A DNA stretch of 64,000 nt. Origin: Acanthaster planci (lineage: Eukaryota > Echinodermata > Asteroidea > Valvatida > Acanthasteridae). Position 1 is the first letter of the stretch. Every line of letters begins with the position of its first letter. A program made the translations under genes and the position numbers. This document shows, one piece after another, positions 43,970 through 58,000 of this stretch. The stretch spans positions 796,967 through 860,966 of the forward strand of contig NW_019091427.1 of NCBI RefSeq assembly GCF_001949145.1, written 5' to 3'. The notes under the pieces were generated by a model. It searched no databases. It worked only from the letters and a program-made list of their open reading frames with translations, and was not told the DNA's origin.

Positions 43970-45894
43970 CCAAACAATTTTTTTAGTAAAGGCGACTTGC
44001 TGGGGAAAAATGCATTCCTTCGTTTTATCTGGGAAATGTGCCATCTCAATTTTAATTAATTCAATATTAATTTTTGGATTGCTCTGCTTATGGAATGGCA
44101 TAATCTAGTCACTTAATTGCAAACTATTTGAAATAGTTGCGCTAGCACTGGAATCCTTTTCACATTTTATTCGCTTTTATATTTTCACAGGAAAATCAGC
44201 AGAAAAGTTTTCATTGCTTGAAGACTCATACTGCACGCGCTTTCCACAAACTGGTTTAGGGTCTGGTACGTCGACATACTGGTCGTAACTCCAAAGCAAG
44301 GAAAATGGTTGCACTGAACTGCAAAAACATGCTAGATGAAGCAGATACCATTTTGGCGTTGCCAGATTTTGGTGCCTCTTTAGGACAAACGAACGTCAGT
44401 GGAAGATATTTCCAATCAATCTTATAATACGACGGGCGTAGAATTTTGTCAGATCTGGAGTTTGCCGAGGCCATTATCATTTTGAGCGACGACATCACCA
44501 CCCGAGTCTTCGTCCCACCGTTGAACGCACGCTGCTGCTCGCCGAACGGCTTAAGTTGAAATGAGGGGCGGAATATGCGAATCCCCCAACGGCACGGTAT
44601 TCATCAAGACTCAGCGGTCACGGTAACGTGCGCCCGACGGTCGGCAGAGACTGAGGCGACGGGAAGAGCAAATGCTTCAAAACACGGTCAGGGATGCGGG
44701 ATGCGGTCCGGTGAAGAGAACTTCGTTTCGAACTCAGAGTTTGCATCAGGCATGGGAGGAGTTTGAATGGATGGAGGAAGCATCAAATTGGAGAAATCAC
44801 GGTGTGGTGTCCCTAGATGTCTCATGCAGAAGCCCCAGTCTTCTTGAGTGTAGGGTGGCCAAAAGGTACAACAGCCAGGTGACATCGAGTTCGAAAGAGA
44901 TCTTCATTGCAGGCAGTCAAACTGAAAGAAAATTTCCGTCTGAGGAATGACAACGTTTGCAGGCAGACAAGACACAAAGACGAGCAAATAGTCGATAGGT
45001 GGCACATGCGAGACCAGTCTATCGATCGATCACGCCCAACAACACCTGAAATGGTTTAAAACATCAGTTCTTGAATTCAGACTTCCTCAGGACACTTCGC
45101 GGAAAACGATCATGCGGCTTTCTCATGTTTTGATATAATCTTACCAGATGGACATTTACTCATACAAATAGCAAACTAAGTAAGCACTAAGTGTGCCCTT
45201 TCAAGACCACCAAGAGGTGATAACAACAGTAGAAACTGACAGCGTGATTAATCAAGTTTCGTAAAACGAGATGGGCTGTACTTAGCAACACTTGCTAAAT
45301 GACACTTTGATGCCCTGCCTAAAGGCTCTACAAATATGCGTTCAGGGTAATTTCATTACCTGCGTGTGCAGTGTTCCGCTATTGATAGTCGGCTGGAAGC
45401 AGACAATGTTTGGTTGAATATTGTGATCCACGAGACAAAAACGTGTTGAAATATCAAGCAACAATCACGGATTGTCATTTTAGGCCAACAACCGTTGGAA
45501 CTTCCTCATAACCTTTATGTTGAATGTGTAACTCCGCCATCTTAAACAATGGAGATTTAGAGGTGAAAATGACCACATGAGTCTCTTGCCAAAAGGTTGG
45601 TACGTCAGTCACCAACCAGTCTGCCTCATACGGACAAACCTGTTTGCACTGTGACGAGAGAGGAAAACCTGCAATTTAACAAGCCAGCTCTCTTAAAAAC
45701 TTCAGGTGATTACGAGACAGTGTGCCTAAAATGTGAAGCTTGCAAAAGCACCGCAAACTGAACATCACTTTGAGTCGAAAACTGTGAGGATATCTGTTAA
45801 AGAGTTCTCATCATTAAAACAAAATATCTTCGATATATCTTCGACTTGTGGGTTTCCGTGTTGTCGTCATCCGCCTAAACGTGGCTTCTCCGCC

Positions 45895-46063
45895 ATGCAC
45901 CGGTCGACTAGCAAGGCGTCGAAGCAGCGGCGGGAACTGATCAAGACGGAGATCGACCGGCTGAGAGAACTGCTCCCGCTGCCCAACGCCGTGAAGGCTC
46001 GTCTCTCCTTCCTCCACGTCATGTCGTTGGCCTGCGTCTACGTCCGGAAGGGCCATTACTTCA
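45895..46063 (+). CDS. NPAS4: NPAS4 exon 1 (bHLH)
   Basis: 56 codons plus 1 nt, ending TACTTCA|GTCAGG. This donor is weak (GTCAGG), but it is the only nearby one whose phase fits exon 2. The alternative GCAA|GTATTA at 46074 would put exon 2 out of frame. Confidence 0.85.
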
Positions 46064-49000
46064 GTCAGGGCAAGTATTATTTGAATAGTTCAAAGCCTAG
46101 CAGACGATCTACTTCAACACACAAAGTGTTAGTATTCATTACACGTTATACGGATTTTTGAGTGAAATTACCAAAGAACCGAACAAATAACTCTGATCTT
46201 GGAGTGCTCGAGACGGTAGATTTGTGTCATGAAATCCATATTCATCCATCCTTCGGGATGGCGTTGTGGTTTCAGCGTATGATGTTATTCTCAAAACATA
46301 ATTTTGTTTGTGCTTTTAAATAATTTTGCTCTAAGTTGCGCTAATCTATATTCAATTAAACATTTTGACCTTTCAACTAAGAAAAATGTATTTCACTGTT
46401 TCTCTCCAAATCACCGTTAATTTGGAAAAACAAATGCTTCTTCGGGATGTTTCGTACCTGACGTTTTGTCACAAGAGACACTATTTACACCAAATCGTGC
46501 ATTTTAGCCGACGTGTCTCAAAAAAATGGGCATTTTTGTTCCAACCTTTTGCCCAATTTTCGCAAGAGTTGAGAAAGATAAATATGAAACATTTATGACC
46601 AATTAAAACCTGAAAACTGGGCATGAATTAAGGAAAAATGCATTGGGTTGGTGTTGGATAAATTGTCGGTGGAAGGGGCCGCTTCGGCTCTTTTAAAATT
46701 AAATGATGCACTTAATAATCTGTTTTTAGCAGTTAAACACAATCTTGTTATCACTTAGTAAACATGTTTACAGACTGATAGCAAAAGTGTTTAGAAAAAT
46801 GGTTTCCTAAAATGAATACAGCTTTTCCTGTCTGTTATTCCACTTTTGTTCTATAAGTTCTTGTCGATTTCGTACATTTTAAACGGAAAACGAAATGGTG
46901 ATGAAATTTATCGATTGTTTTTCTATCTCACTATCAGTATTTGATTTTAAAAGATTTAGTCTGTAACCACCGACAACAGACCCATGTGTCGCTGCATTAC
47001 ATTACGCTAATTTCCAACATGTAGGTCTGGATTGGAACAAAAGGGAGTAGGTTAAAAACGTTGGCATGCTCATCGAAGAAGTGTTGGCAAGGTTTTCTCG
47101 GAGGCAAAGGTTAATAAACCCAAGAGACCTTGGTGGGCCAATTTTATCAAACTATGCCAAATAATAGACACTGCATACGTTTAAGATCATTTCGGGGTTA
47201 CTGAATATTCTCTTGCTTTTTTTGGGGGGGGGGGTAAATTCCAGTAATATGTTCCTCGTTTATTTGTGGTATACAAATGGTGTTGCTATGAAGTGACTCG
47301 ACTGAAAAGAAACTAGGAAACAGATTATGGTTTGTAAAAAAATCTATGCCACAATCTGCCGATGTTTGTGATCATTAACGTTAGCACAGGCAAGGCTTCT
47401 TGGAGCCTTCTTTCCGTCTTAAGACCTCGTTTCTTGAAATTGATATCCCATTCCTTTTTATTTTATTTTATTTTTTTTGTAAAACCACCAGTGGCACACA
47501 GTCATGCCGCACCATTTTCCCTTCCTGACCTAGATGAATTGAAATAAAACGTTCAAGATATAGCGGACGAGAAAAGCCCGCTCACGTTTCATAATTTTTC
47601 TCCATGGTTATTCCTATTTATTCTGTCTTGGGCTGGTACCGGTGTAATATAAACTTCTTTACCAAGTCCAACATTTGCGGAAGACAGACACCGTTTCATT
47701 TTGCATCGCATGATGAATTTACACCAATGGTAACACTCTTGCACTGTTGCTTAAGCCGTATCCAGAAGGTTGTCTACCGCTGGAAATAATATGTGCACTA
47801 TGAAAGCCGGAGGCGCTGCAGCTAGCGGTTTCAACAATTCCCCACGGACTTGTGTGTTATATCAAGTCATGGTCAAATAATTTCGAGCTCGGTGTCAGAT
47901 TCAAAAGTTCACAGCGATGAAAGAAATACTTCCCGCAAATGCATCCATTAAATTGCTATGCTCACTATGGGCGCACTGCTCTGGATTTGCCTGGTTAGGC
48001 TTAAAACGCATTCTTTACGAAATCATATTATTTGGGAGGATCATTAAACAGTAGACTTCAATTGCGCACACAAAATGTATTGTTTTCCCACGCAGTGATT
48101 ATCGAGAGTAAGAATTTTGGCAGTCAAAAATTGATGTCAGAAAACCGAGTAGCTGGAACGCAGTCGCATCATGTCAAACGCATCACCCGAGCCGTGCCAC
48201 CCGTAGTCAGCTTTCTAAACTATGCCCTAACTCATGGCTTCTGATGACTTTTTATGTGGTGCACATGTATATTATCTGCAGTGCCACTGTCATGCGTGTG
48301 AGTGTGGGGACATAATTATTTTGATGACTGAACACGGCTGGAAATATACACATAAACAGCACCAAAATGGCTTTTGTGCCAGATGTTAACAATAATTTAA
48401 TCAATATTTTATCGTTTGTGTACTCACATTCGAACATCATAGTCATAGATAAAATCAATTCAATTAAATAGTGAGATACGAGCCCCCCCTTCCCGTATCT
48501 AATTTCCACTGACCAATGCTCATACACTGCAAAAACTGGGTGTTAAATTTAACACCCCCGGTATTATTAGAGGACTACACCAACACTTTTCACTGGTTTT
48601 AAAACGTATGGTGTTATTTGGTGTTACTTTTAACACCAGTGCCCTGTAACACTTATAGGTGTGCAAAGTAACACCAGCGGTGTTAAAGTAACATCCTATG
48701 GTGTGGTCATCTGATAACGCCAAAAACATGCTTTTAAACACCACAGTTTTTGCAGTTTGATGCTGGTATGCTATATGAACGAGAATTCTGGACCAAACCA
48801 GACGAAAATCGTCTCAAATTTTGTAATGACTTTTTTTCTTCAACTTTTCATTTAACGATTGCAGAGCAAAATGTGCTGCCACCATTGCCAAGCTGGGATG
48901 ATACCTCGCCGTTTGATTTCACACAAGTAAGCAGCTACTGTATATGTCCATTTTAAACTTTGATTTCCAGTTGTGCAATATTATTTTGACAAACTGTGCA

Positions 49001-52000
49001 GTGCAATGTCCAAAGCAACGATGAACAACTTGGAGTCGGCCGATCGTATAAGGTTTATTAATGTAGCCGTTTAAACAGCTACAACGAATGCTTATTTTCG
49101 GGAGCCGGGCAAAGGATTGGATTGGTTGGAGCTTTATACTGTGTTTTCGGCGAAATGTGTATGACATGGCCACCAAGGGATCCAGAAAAATTGTGCGACT
49201 CCTTCAGTATCGAAAATCATTGGAGAAGGCGGTTAGCATTTTCTAAAATAGTCAACCACTTTTAACCTGATCCTGCTGCCAACCCCCCCACTCGACGGTT
49301 CAGATTCAGATGGGATGGGGCAGCTCCTAAGCTGCGGCTCTTGGGTGAGAAAAAGATGCCTTGGGCTTACGAACAGTTTTAGGGCCGAAGAAATTAGCGT
49401 AAATTACTGAATATTTGTACCATAAAACACGATCACCACTATCCGTGTGCACGCAAAAGAATAATGTCAGTGTCTCCGATCTCGCTCTGTAAATTTTCGA
49501 TTTGCGGGAAGATTCAAATTTAAAAGTGTCTGTTCACAGAGTACGCAAGGGAGAAGTAGCACAAAATACGAGGCTCCAGAGATATACACCTATATTTTGT
49601 GAAATTGGTGGCTGTACCTATCCTAGGGCGAAGTGAACAGGACCTGTGGATCACTGGTACATATGGCCTACCGAACGATGGTGCCTGGGGCCTACGGAAT
49701 ACCTGATAAGGCCCTCTATCTGGATTTCAGGACAATCGTAGAAACAGGGTTTGCCGACTTGGCTATGGTATACTGTTTAATAATGTGATTTTTTTTCAGC
49801 GGCGTGCATGTAGCAGGACCAACATGAAACCCATGATGAAGACCCCGGGGGATTCGAACCACCAACTGCAAGCCTCAGGTTTGCTGGGAGACAGGGCGAT
49901 GTGACAGTGATTTTTGAAAACTGTACGAGCGTGCACTTTGTGTTCAAAGCGTAACGTCCAACCCTAATGGTCTTCAGTGCTTCCATGTGTAGTATTTTTC
50001 GAACACGTAACCCTGTATAGCCAACAAAATGGACTACGCACTTTGAGGCATCAGGAAGGGAGGGTTTCTCAAGAGCCACATTTTGTAACAATGATCATTG
50101 GGCCCATCAAAGTAATTTTTTCGAATTCATCAAACAGAATACGATCAATGAACCACAAAGGGGAAAAAGAAAAGAAACTTTTTGCCAACCAACGAAACAA
50201 ACATGGACACCTACACACAAGTCGTCTCGAAATCACAGGTTCCTGGTTTCTCACATTTTTCCCGTTTACCGCAAGGGTACGAGTCTTTATGCACCCCAAT
50301 GTTCGATCTTAATTTGTCAGGAATAATGAACTGAGGAGGAAATTTCTTATTACGTTATGGCTAATATAATTCTTCGGTATGATCCTGTTTTGTATATAAC
50401 AAAGTTAAAATGCCGTCATGACTGCAATACAGAAACAAAAGGCTTTGCTTTGACTTTTTAACACTGTACTTAAGAAAACCTTGAATCTACAAAAAAACAG
50501 AAAATTTAACTACAAACTGAAAGGAAATCTCAAAACCAGGGTTCTATCATTTAAACTTCGTTTCAGAACGTTGGGTCGTGTGCTTTGCCATAGAAAAAGA
50601 TTGGTCCAAGCATCATTTGCTGTATGGAGAATAAAGTATTCGCGAGCGTCAACACTGCTCCAAGCATAACACAGCAGTCGCCGGGGATGAACAGCTTCCT
50701 TTAAACTAGCCCTTGACATACCGTAGGTTATTCGCGGATAGGACACGCAGTAATTGATTGTATCATTAATGAAACTGAACGGACTAAGGCCTTCGTCTCA
50801 TCTCCACGTCCGTCACGCACTACCGCTGCCATCATGTTTCCATAAGCCATGCATTGCCTCGGGCTCCCCCTTCCCCCCGCCCCCCCCCCAATAAAGCCTC
50901 CGGAAAATTCGCTTTCATTATCGTCGTCATCTCCGGGATGGGTGCGTGGATTTTTCTCTCGTCTGCTGAGGGTGGTGGTGAATAGGCCGTCATGGGCCAG
51001 TGCGCCACTTTTTCTCGTTCGCTAAGCTTTGCTGTCTTCGTCCAGCACAGTATACGGCAGATTGCTGTGGTCTCCGTTGTCGGTGTCTCTGCTCCCCGTC
51101 CGCGGTATAATCGATGATGAGTTAACCGGCATTCGGATTCATTTCGATGAATTCATCTCCCTAATGAATTGAACATCGGAGACACGTTGACGAGGGGTGT
51201 TCATTGTGCCGGGGGTGCATCCTCTGCCGAATCCTATTCTCCCCAGTCATTCGAGGGCTGGGTGGGCCGTTCTCTTACTAGAGATCTCCAGCAAAAGGCA
51301 TTCGAAAAGAGGGACGAGTCGTGAAATCCCCTCCCTTTCGACCGTACTTCGATACCATCTGTGTCACCCGTTTCCAGGCGGTCGCACATGTCCTCCCTTT
51401 TACACTAATGCAGGGTGGCACCAAGTGCCGATTACTGCCTTATAACTTCCATCCGGTCTGTTATAGGCATGAATATAGCTATGAATAAAACATTCGCCCC
51501 ACGGTCTGTATTTCTTATCCATTTACAATTTCCTTGCTTTTTGGAAATGTGGATAAAACGGTTTTCCTAGAGGAGTGCACTGGTGTGCCTATTTTGGTAA
51601 AGTGGTTGATAAATGGCGACATTTTGTACTGAGTCTATCGGCCCTGATCGATGTACGAGGTTTCGTGTAAATCGCTCTGACAGGGCCAGGAAGCGCTTTT
51701 TTAAACAACGCGCGCAGGGTTAACTAGACTTGAACAAAGGCTGTAATCGTGGCTGAGGAGGAGTAGTTTCTCAAAGGAAGTAGAATTCCACATTTCACGA
51801 GGCTTGAAGACTAGCCTTTTCTCAAGACTGGTAACAAACCATTTGCTCAGAGGAAACTGCACAGCGTATACCCAGTCTATTGTGTAAGATATTGCGGCCA
51901 GGAAGGGCAAGTATGCCTGTGAAAGCCACAGTCTAATGGCTACATCCATGCCAAATAAACGAGCGTGTAACTCCAGATCACAGCCGGTTGATTCGCATTG

Positions 52001-55000
52001 AAAGTATGTTATCTTTACCAGTTTCTTTATACAGAGCTAAATGTGCAGTGCATAATGAAGTGACACTGACAACGAGAAAAACGGAACACATTATTGACAA
52101 GTTAAAAAAAAATTGTGTCTTTGAGAAGTAAATTCTTGTCGTTAAACACAGATACTCGAGGCAAAACAAGTTTTATCTTGCCAACATAACGTGCTTCTGC
52201 TGTGAGCAGGTAACATAGCTCTATGGTACGAACGCGCTAGCGGCACAACATTTTGGGTTGTCTCTAAATATGGCGTCATCGTAGACAACTGAACTTTTCC
52301 GTAGCTGCGTTGAGTTTGAAGGGTCTCAACTCTGGAGAAAAAATTTCCAGAAAGTAAAGTCCAAGGCCGTGATTTAGAAAGCCCTCCAGGCTGTTATTCC
52401 ACTTGTACAAAATAAAGAGCGCCCTCATTTTGCAAGCTGAATTTCAGCCCACCCAGCTGTGAAATATATTCAAGATTGGGGGGAAAAAAATTGAGGTCAC
52501 TCCCACATAATGTTAATGTTGTACTGAAACTGAAGCTTAAGACTTAAACGACATGACTTAATATAGCTTGTGTCGCCCATACTTTGAGAATTCCGAACAG
52601 GACACAGACTTAGATTGTGGCTTCTCTGGGAACGTGGAGTTGATGGGTAGAAAAAAGGAAACATTTGGCCCATCGGTGCCGTAAATTCGACGAGGTTGCG
52701 GGCTCGATGTGTATCGTTGACCCGCTCCGCATTTGTACATTCGCATGTATTTACCACGCTAGTACATCCAGCCAGGCATGAAGATTAAAGGCACAATTAT
52801 ATTCCAGGCCTAAAAAGCATTGGTCTCAATAAGCCTGTTTCGTGTCAAATATGAATAAAATCTTGTACACTGAGTTACCGTATCTGATTACACATAAACA
52901 TAACAATTTGAATTCTCCAGACACCATCGCTTTGCCTCGTGATTCAGGGCAAGCTTTCGCATGGCGACCACCATCTCGAATAGACTTGTTCCTTTGTGCC
53001 CTTCTTTTCCATTGAAAACAGGTATGTTGGTGCCATTCCGCGCCCTTGTGTTACTAAGCAAAAGCATACCTGAATCACGAGGTATAGCAATAACGTCTTT
53101 AGTATCGAGAATGAAAATTGTTATATTCAAGTGAATTTAAAGAGCTCAGTGTACCAGAATTTATTCATTTTTTTATTATTAAGGCTTATTATCACACACG
53201 AAATCACATAAATCAATTGTTTTTTTTCAATAGGCTAAAAAGACGCAGTTTGCACCTTCTGTCACACAGGGCTCCATTCTGCTGAGCTTGTAAATGTCTG
53301 CAAGGCAATCAGTATTTGTGGTACATGTGTATGATCACTGAAAAGCGCAACACTCTTGTGAAAACCGTGCGTCTGAGCATCGCTTTAAAATCTTGTAAAG
53401 CCTGGGCAGGTTCAAAATGCAGGTGGGTACGTTACAGAGGAAAATTGTAGAGAGCTGGCACAGGGCGCCATCGGTAACTTCGTTACTCAGTGGTCGAGTT
53501 TGGGCGGTCCGTTCTTGACACGGGCTTCTTGTTCTCGCGCTCGAACCGCGAGAATACGACTCAAGAACACTGTACTCGGAACAGGATCACACACCACCTC
53601 CTCGTCAGGGTTTTACAGGAACACACGGAAAAACTCGTGAGATTTCGATTTTTGAACAGCTGCAAAAAGTAGAGAGATGGTTTCCAAAGCCATGGACAAT
53701 GGGAAGTTTTGCAAAATTAACATCAATTATTTTCCGTAACACAGAAATGATTGTTCCTGTTTATATAGAAAAGAATTCAACCCATCCAAACATTAACTCT
53801 CGAATAACGTAGCCTACATGGACGCCGCCATGTTGCATACATGTTGCTTGTCACTAACTACCAGCGATAACCGGTTGTTTGTTCCCGGCGTTCGAGCGGC
53901 CGACCCACCAACAACAAATAGAGCTGTTCGTGAACAGACGGGAACATGCCGTCCGAACTCGGCCAGTGATACGCACGAGTGTTCACTTCACTCGTCCGTT
54001 TGCTGCATACTTTAAATGACCAAGACTGCCCTCAGTGAGGGCGCCCAGTGCAAACTGTCTGTATCCTCCCCTATAGGGGAGGATTCCAGACACGTACGAC
54101 TATCAATGCCTCCCTTCACCCTCTGCACACTGCAGTCAACTTGCGTGTCATTCCTAGATCTGAGATCGACACCTAACCTATTTTTGATTTTGGTGATTTA
54201 TCACAGTAGCATAGGACGCCGCGTCAACTTATTTAAGGCAAGAAAGTTAACAAGGGAAAGAGCAAATAACAAAGATGATCGGAATGCTGGTGCACGAGCG
54301 GAACAGGGTGGCCGTATGTGCACACGTGAGTCGGCCCAAACATGACTGTCTTTCGAAAGGTTTCACTATTGACGACCATACCGGTTCTGTACGTTAGAGA
54401 ACGGCGCTGGCGCTGTTTGCTGGCAGACAGTTCAACCGCACGATATTAACTCGGCCAATGGGGCAAACATTCTCTCTTTGTGATGGCACTGAACCAGCTT
54501 TGAAGAAATCAAAAACTCCTTATACTCTTTGCCTACCTCCTTCAGGAAGTTTCAGATGACGCTAAATCTCCTAATAATCTGATCTCCCGATGCAACTTTG
54601 ATGTCTATAATTACCCTAGCGGCCCTATTACCTTCCACCCACCCGACACGGTCCGGCTATAGACTCCCATCATACCCTATGGGCATGCTAGGGTCCGAGA
54701 TGATGTTGATGTCACCGCCAAAGATCTCCAGCGCAAGAAAAAAACACACACTGACAACCACTTGCCCAAAAAAAGTATGAAAAACAGAAGACTAGATAGG
54801 TTACCATCAGTGTATCTGAAAGGAAATCATAAACGATACGCTTGAACGAAATTTCCCCTGAGGTATTACACTCGATTAATTCAATTTAATTTGTGGGAGT
54901 ACCGTCCTAGTCGCCCCCCCCCGCGCTGCCGGATCGCAAGACCGGCTCGGGGCATACCGTGTGCGTATGGCGAATAGACAGAGAGAGAGACCCGGACGAG

Positions 55001-58000
55001 GAGAGTCTTGATGATTATTGGCAAACTGATCATACACAAGGAGTAGACCCGGCCCCCCCCGTAAGAACGGGGAGGGAGAAAGCAATTTTACGTGCGGAAC
55101 AAAGTACGGGAGGGTATTAGCGAGAGACGCGACCATCAATCATATCCCGATCCCCGTACACCGGGGCCGTGCCAGCTCTATCCTCGGCCAGTGCCGAGCG
55201 GCAGGCTCGCTGGGACGCGGATGACGCGGCATAAACGGAGTTATTGCTCTAAGTGTAATGAGTGATCTCCAAACTTTGCGGAATTAAAACCTGCGCGCTG
55301 GAACAGTGCTTTAATTTAAAGGTGGCCTCGTATTCCGCTCGTAGATCAATGTTATCAGCGGAGGAATTTTAGAAAGAAGTCGTACTATTTCGGAGAGAAA
55401 TTTCCGTTTACTATACACCGTGGCTTGGCTGAACTATTCAGGCATATTTCTTGTTGATAACGACCAGAATATGTTTCACTGATATGCCTTCTGCCATAAA
55501 TCTATTAACGAGAATGTGACGTCTGATGCGGAGAGCGGCCGTCTGATAGGCAAATGCGATGCAGAAGGGAGTCTGCTTCTTACAATTTTGGAAGCTAATT
55601 CGTTGACTCTTTTGTCTCATGAAACGATGTGAACCTTGATCAACTTTCACTGCAGGGGGGGGGCGGAGTATCTTGGACACCGAAGTCCCTAATGGTGCCC
55701 CTGACAAAATGCCGGTGATTGAACATACCAAGGCATGCGAGAATATGACGAAATCTGCGGTGTAGCATGCAGTATCATATTCATAGCGTTCGTCGAAATC
55801 ATTGAAACCATCTCCAGGTCACTGGCAAATCCGGAGAGGGGAAAGTGCATGGTTGTCATCATCCTTTTTATAACGAGGGAAGTTCAGATTTATTTTGACC
55901 TTTCCAATTTCCTTCCCTCCCAAACGTGTAAAAAGTCCCCAAATTTAGCACCACCCAAGAAAAAGTCCTCAAAAATCCTCATATTGTTGTTCTAAAAACA
56001 AAGGCCACAAAATTTGGTTCTGGACCCATACACCGTTGCCTCAAGTGGACAGATTTGGAAGACTCATTCTATGGGTAAACTCTAAGACGACATGTTAATT
56101 GTCAAAATGTCTAATGTGATCAACTAAAGCCAACCAAGTCGGGCGATTACATGCTTTGTTGTTCAAGCCCCCCTTCAAGCCCCTTCCACCCATTTATTAC
56201 TAATCGTTGCTCTGAACTTCACGATGCTTAATCATGAAATCAGACGTTGTCAAAATACAACTTCTGTCTTGAGGAGTTGGCTGTCACTGTAAGTGCGCCT
56301 GATTGTCTCATGTCCTCTTGTCCATCGTACAGGCGCTGCACGGATTTCTACTGGTCATGACACGACAAGGGAAACTGCTGTACATATCGGAAAACGTCAC
56401 GGATTACCTCGGACACTCCATGGTAATAAAAATGAATTCAGTATGTGGAGGGGGGATATGTAATATGTGGGTGGGGGTTGTGGAGTAAGCCATTTCTACA
56501 CGAACATTCGGCAGACTCGTTTGCAGAATCGTTCATTAATGTTGTCCTCGACTTTACAAAGCTTTTTAAACATGACTTGTGTGATACCTACGACAGTAAT
56601 TTTATGACAAAAAGACTCCCTCTTTCAATATGAGATTCATGTCTCCAACACATGTGACTGATCTCTTCAATGCCAGTTCATTATAGACAGAATAAACACG
56701 CTCCCACGATGGGACACTCTCAGTCACTGTGGTGAACATGCTCAGTATCCAGGCCAATCAGTGTAAACCAACCCTTTCCTGTTTTTTTTAACCGAACTTC
56801 TTAATTACTTGTATTAATGACACTTTTCAACATTTCGGCTACATTTCTTTACATTTTCTTTACCTCTGTGTTGATGTAGGCGTATTGTTTTACTTTTCAG
56901 TCTAGTATTTATTTCGGTTTTCGCATTTTAATGTTAAAAGTATAAGTGTCAACTAATCTTATTTTGGGAGTTTGATATGCGTGTGAGTTTTGTTATTTTT
57001 TCCTTTACTTGTGTTTATAATTATTCTTGGATATGATATCAATGATTACCGATTTTCTAATTTTTTTTAACAGTAAACTTTCGATTTTCTTACAAATTAC
57101 TTGTGCTCGTTACTTTATTAACCAGTTTTCACCAGTCTTTACCCTGAGTAAAGAAAGAAATAATATCCAAAGCCATGTGTACTCTTTTGGTCTGCATGAC
57201 TGTCGTCACAAAACATAATCAACGTGTACTAAATTTTACGAAAAAGACGGTCTTCAATTTCCACCTTTTAAAAAAACATGCCCACAAATTTGATTGAGCT
57301 TGTTAACCATCAACTTCGCCATCTTTCTCACGTTCACAGGTGGAGCTTTTGTCGACAGGTGGCGACTTGTACGAAGTAATCGATCCCAGAGATCACGCCA
57401 TCGTCCGAGGCCAAATGGCGGTGGGCTCCAGTTGTGGCGGTACCGAAGCCGAATACCACTCAGGTGAATGATTGATCCTTCCGGTATCGATCAGCTGGCT
57501 GTCAATTTTCTCAAGAGTGATGCAGTTTTCGGTTAGCATTATTGGTAAACAATGCCGAAATGTGAAAATGTCTCTAGATTTTGTCAGATATAGGGCTTTG
57601 TTGGGCGGAAACAGGAACAGGGAATGTTAAAGGAAAACATTATAATGACACAAGGAATCGTTTAAAATATAAACTCCAATTATCTTTTTATGATGTATTG
57701 CTATTTTAAGTTTTCCTGGATTAAAAGTAGTCTTCTCCAATTTGCTCTACCTTAAAACCAGTTTCCAACTTTTCCCAACACTGGTGCAAAATATACATTT
57801 GAAAATCTACGTCACGAAATGAATCCCTGACCTAATAAGTAACATGTTTGCTACATGCGTTTCCCTGAACTGTACATCGGAAACCACGATGAGTTGGCTC
57901 CGCTATAACCCCCCCCCCACGCCGATGTAGGTCCTAACTTTCGTTTTAGAGTAAATTGAAATAATTGTTTCGAATAAAGTTGTGGGGAGCGAAAGACTGA

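Larger units (their letters stand above)
41654..45894. promoter_or_regulatory. Divergent KLHDC3/NPAS4 intergenic region
   Basis: 4.2 kb between two head-to-head start codons, holding both promoters. It contains a full CRE (43045-43052), a CArG box (43598-43607), an RFX-type X-box (43668-43680), a (CA)n run (43931-43969) and a CpG-rich stretch near 44560-44720. A minus-strand CATATTGATCAG|GTGCAG donor-like site near 42440 could end a KLHDC3 5' UTR exon. Exact start sites cannot be fixed. Confidence 0.55.

Noticed and set aside
45733-45894. Upstream in-frame ATG extending NPAS4 by 54 residues
   Set aside because: NPAS4 proteins begin right at the M-x-R-S-T basic region; the extension has no resemblance to the family.
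49839-49870. Possible tRNA gene (perfect B box on the minus strand)
   Set aside because: No matching A box or cloverleaf could be drawn; more likely a SINE fragment.
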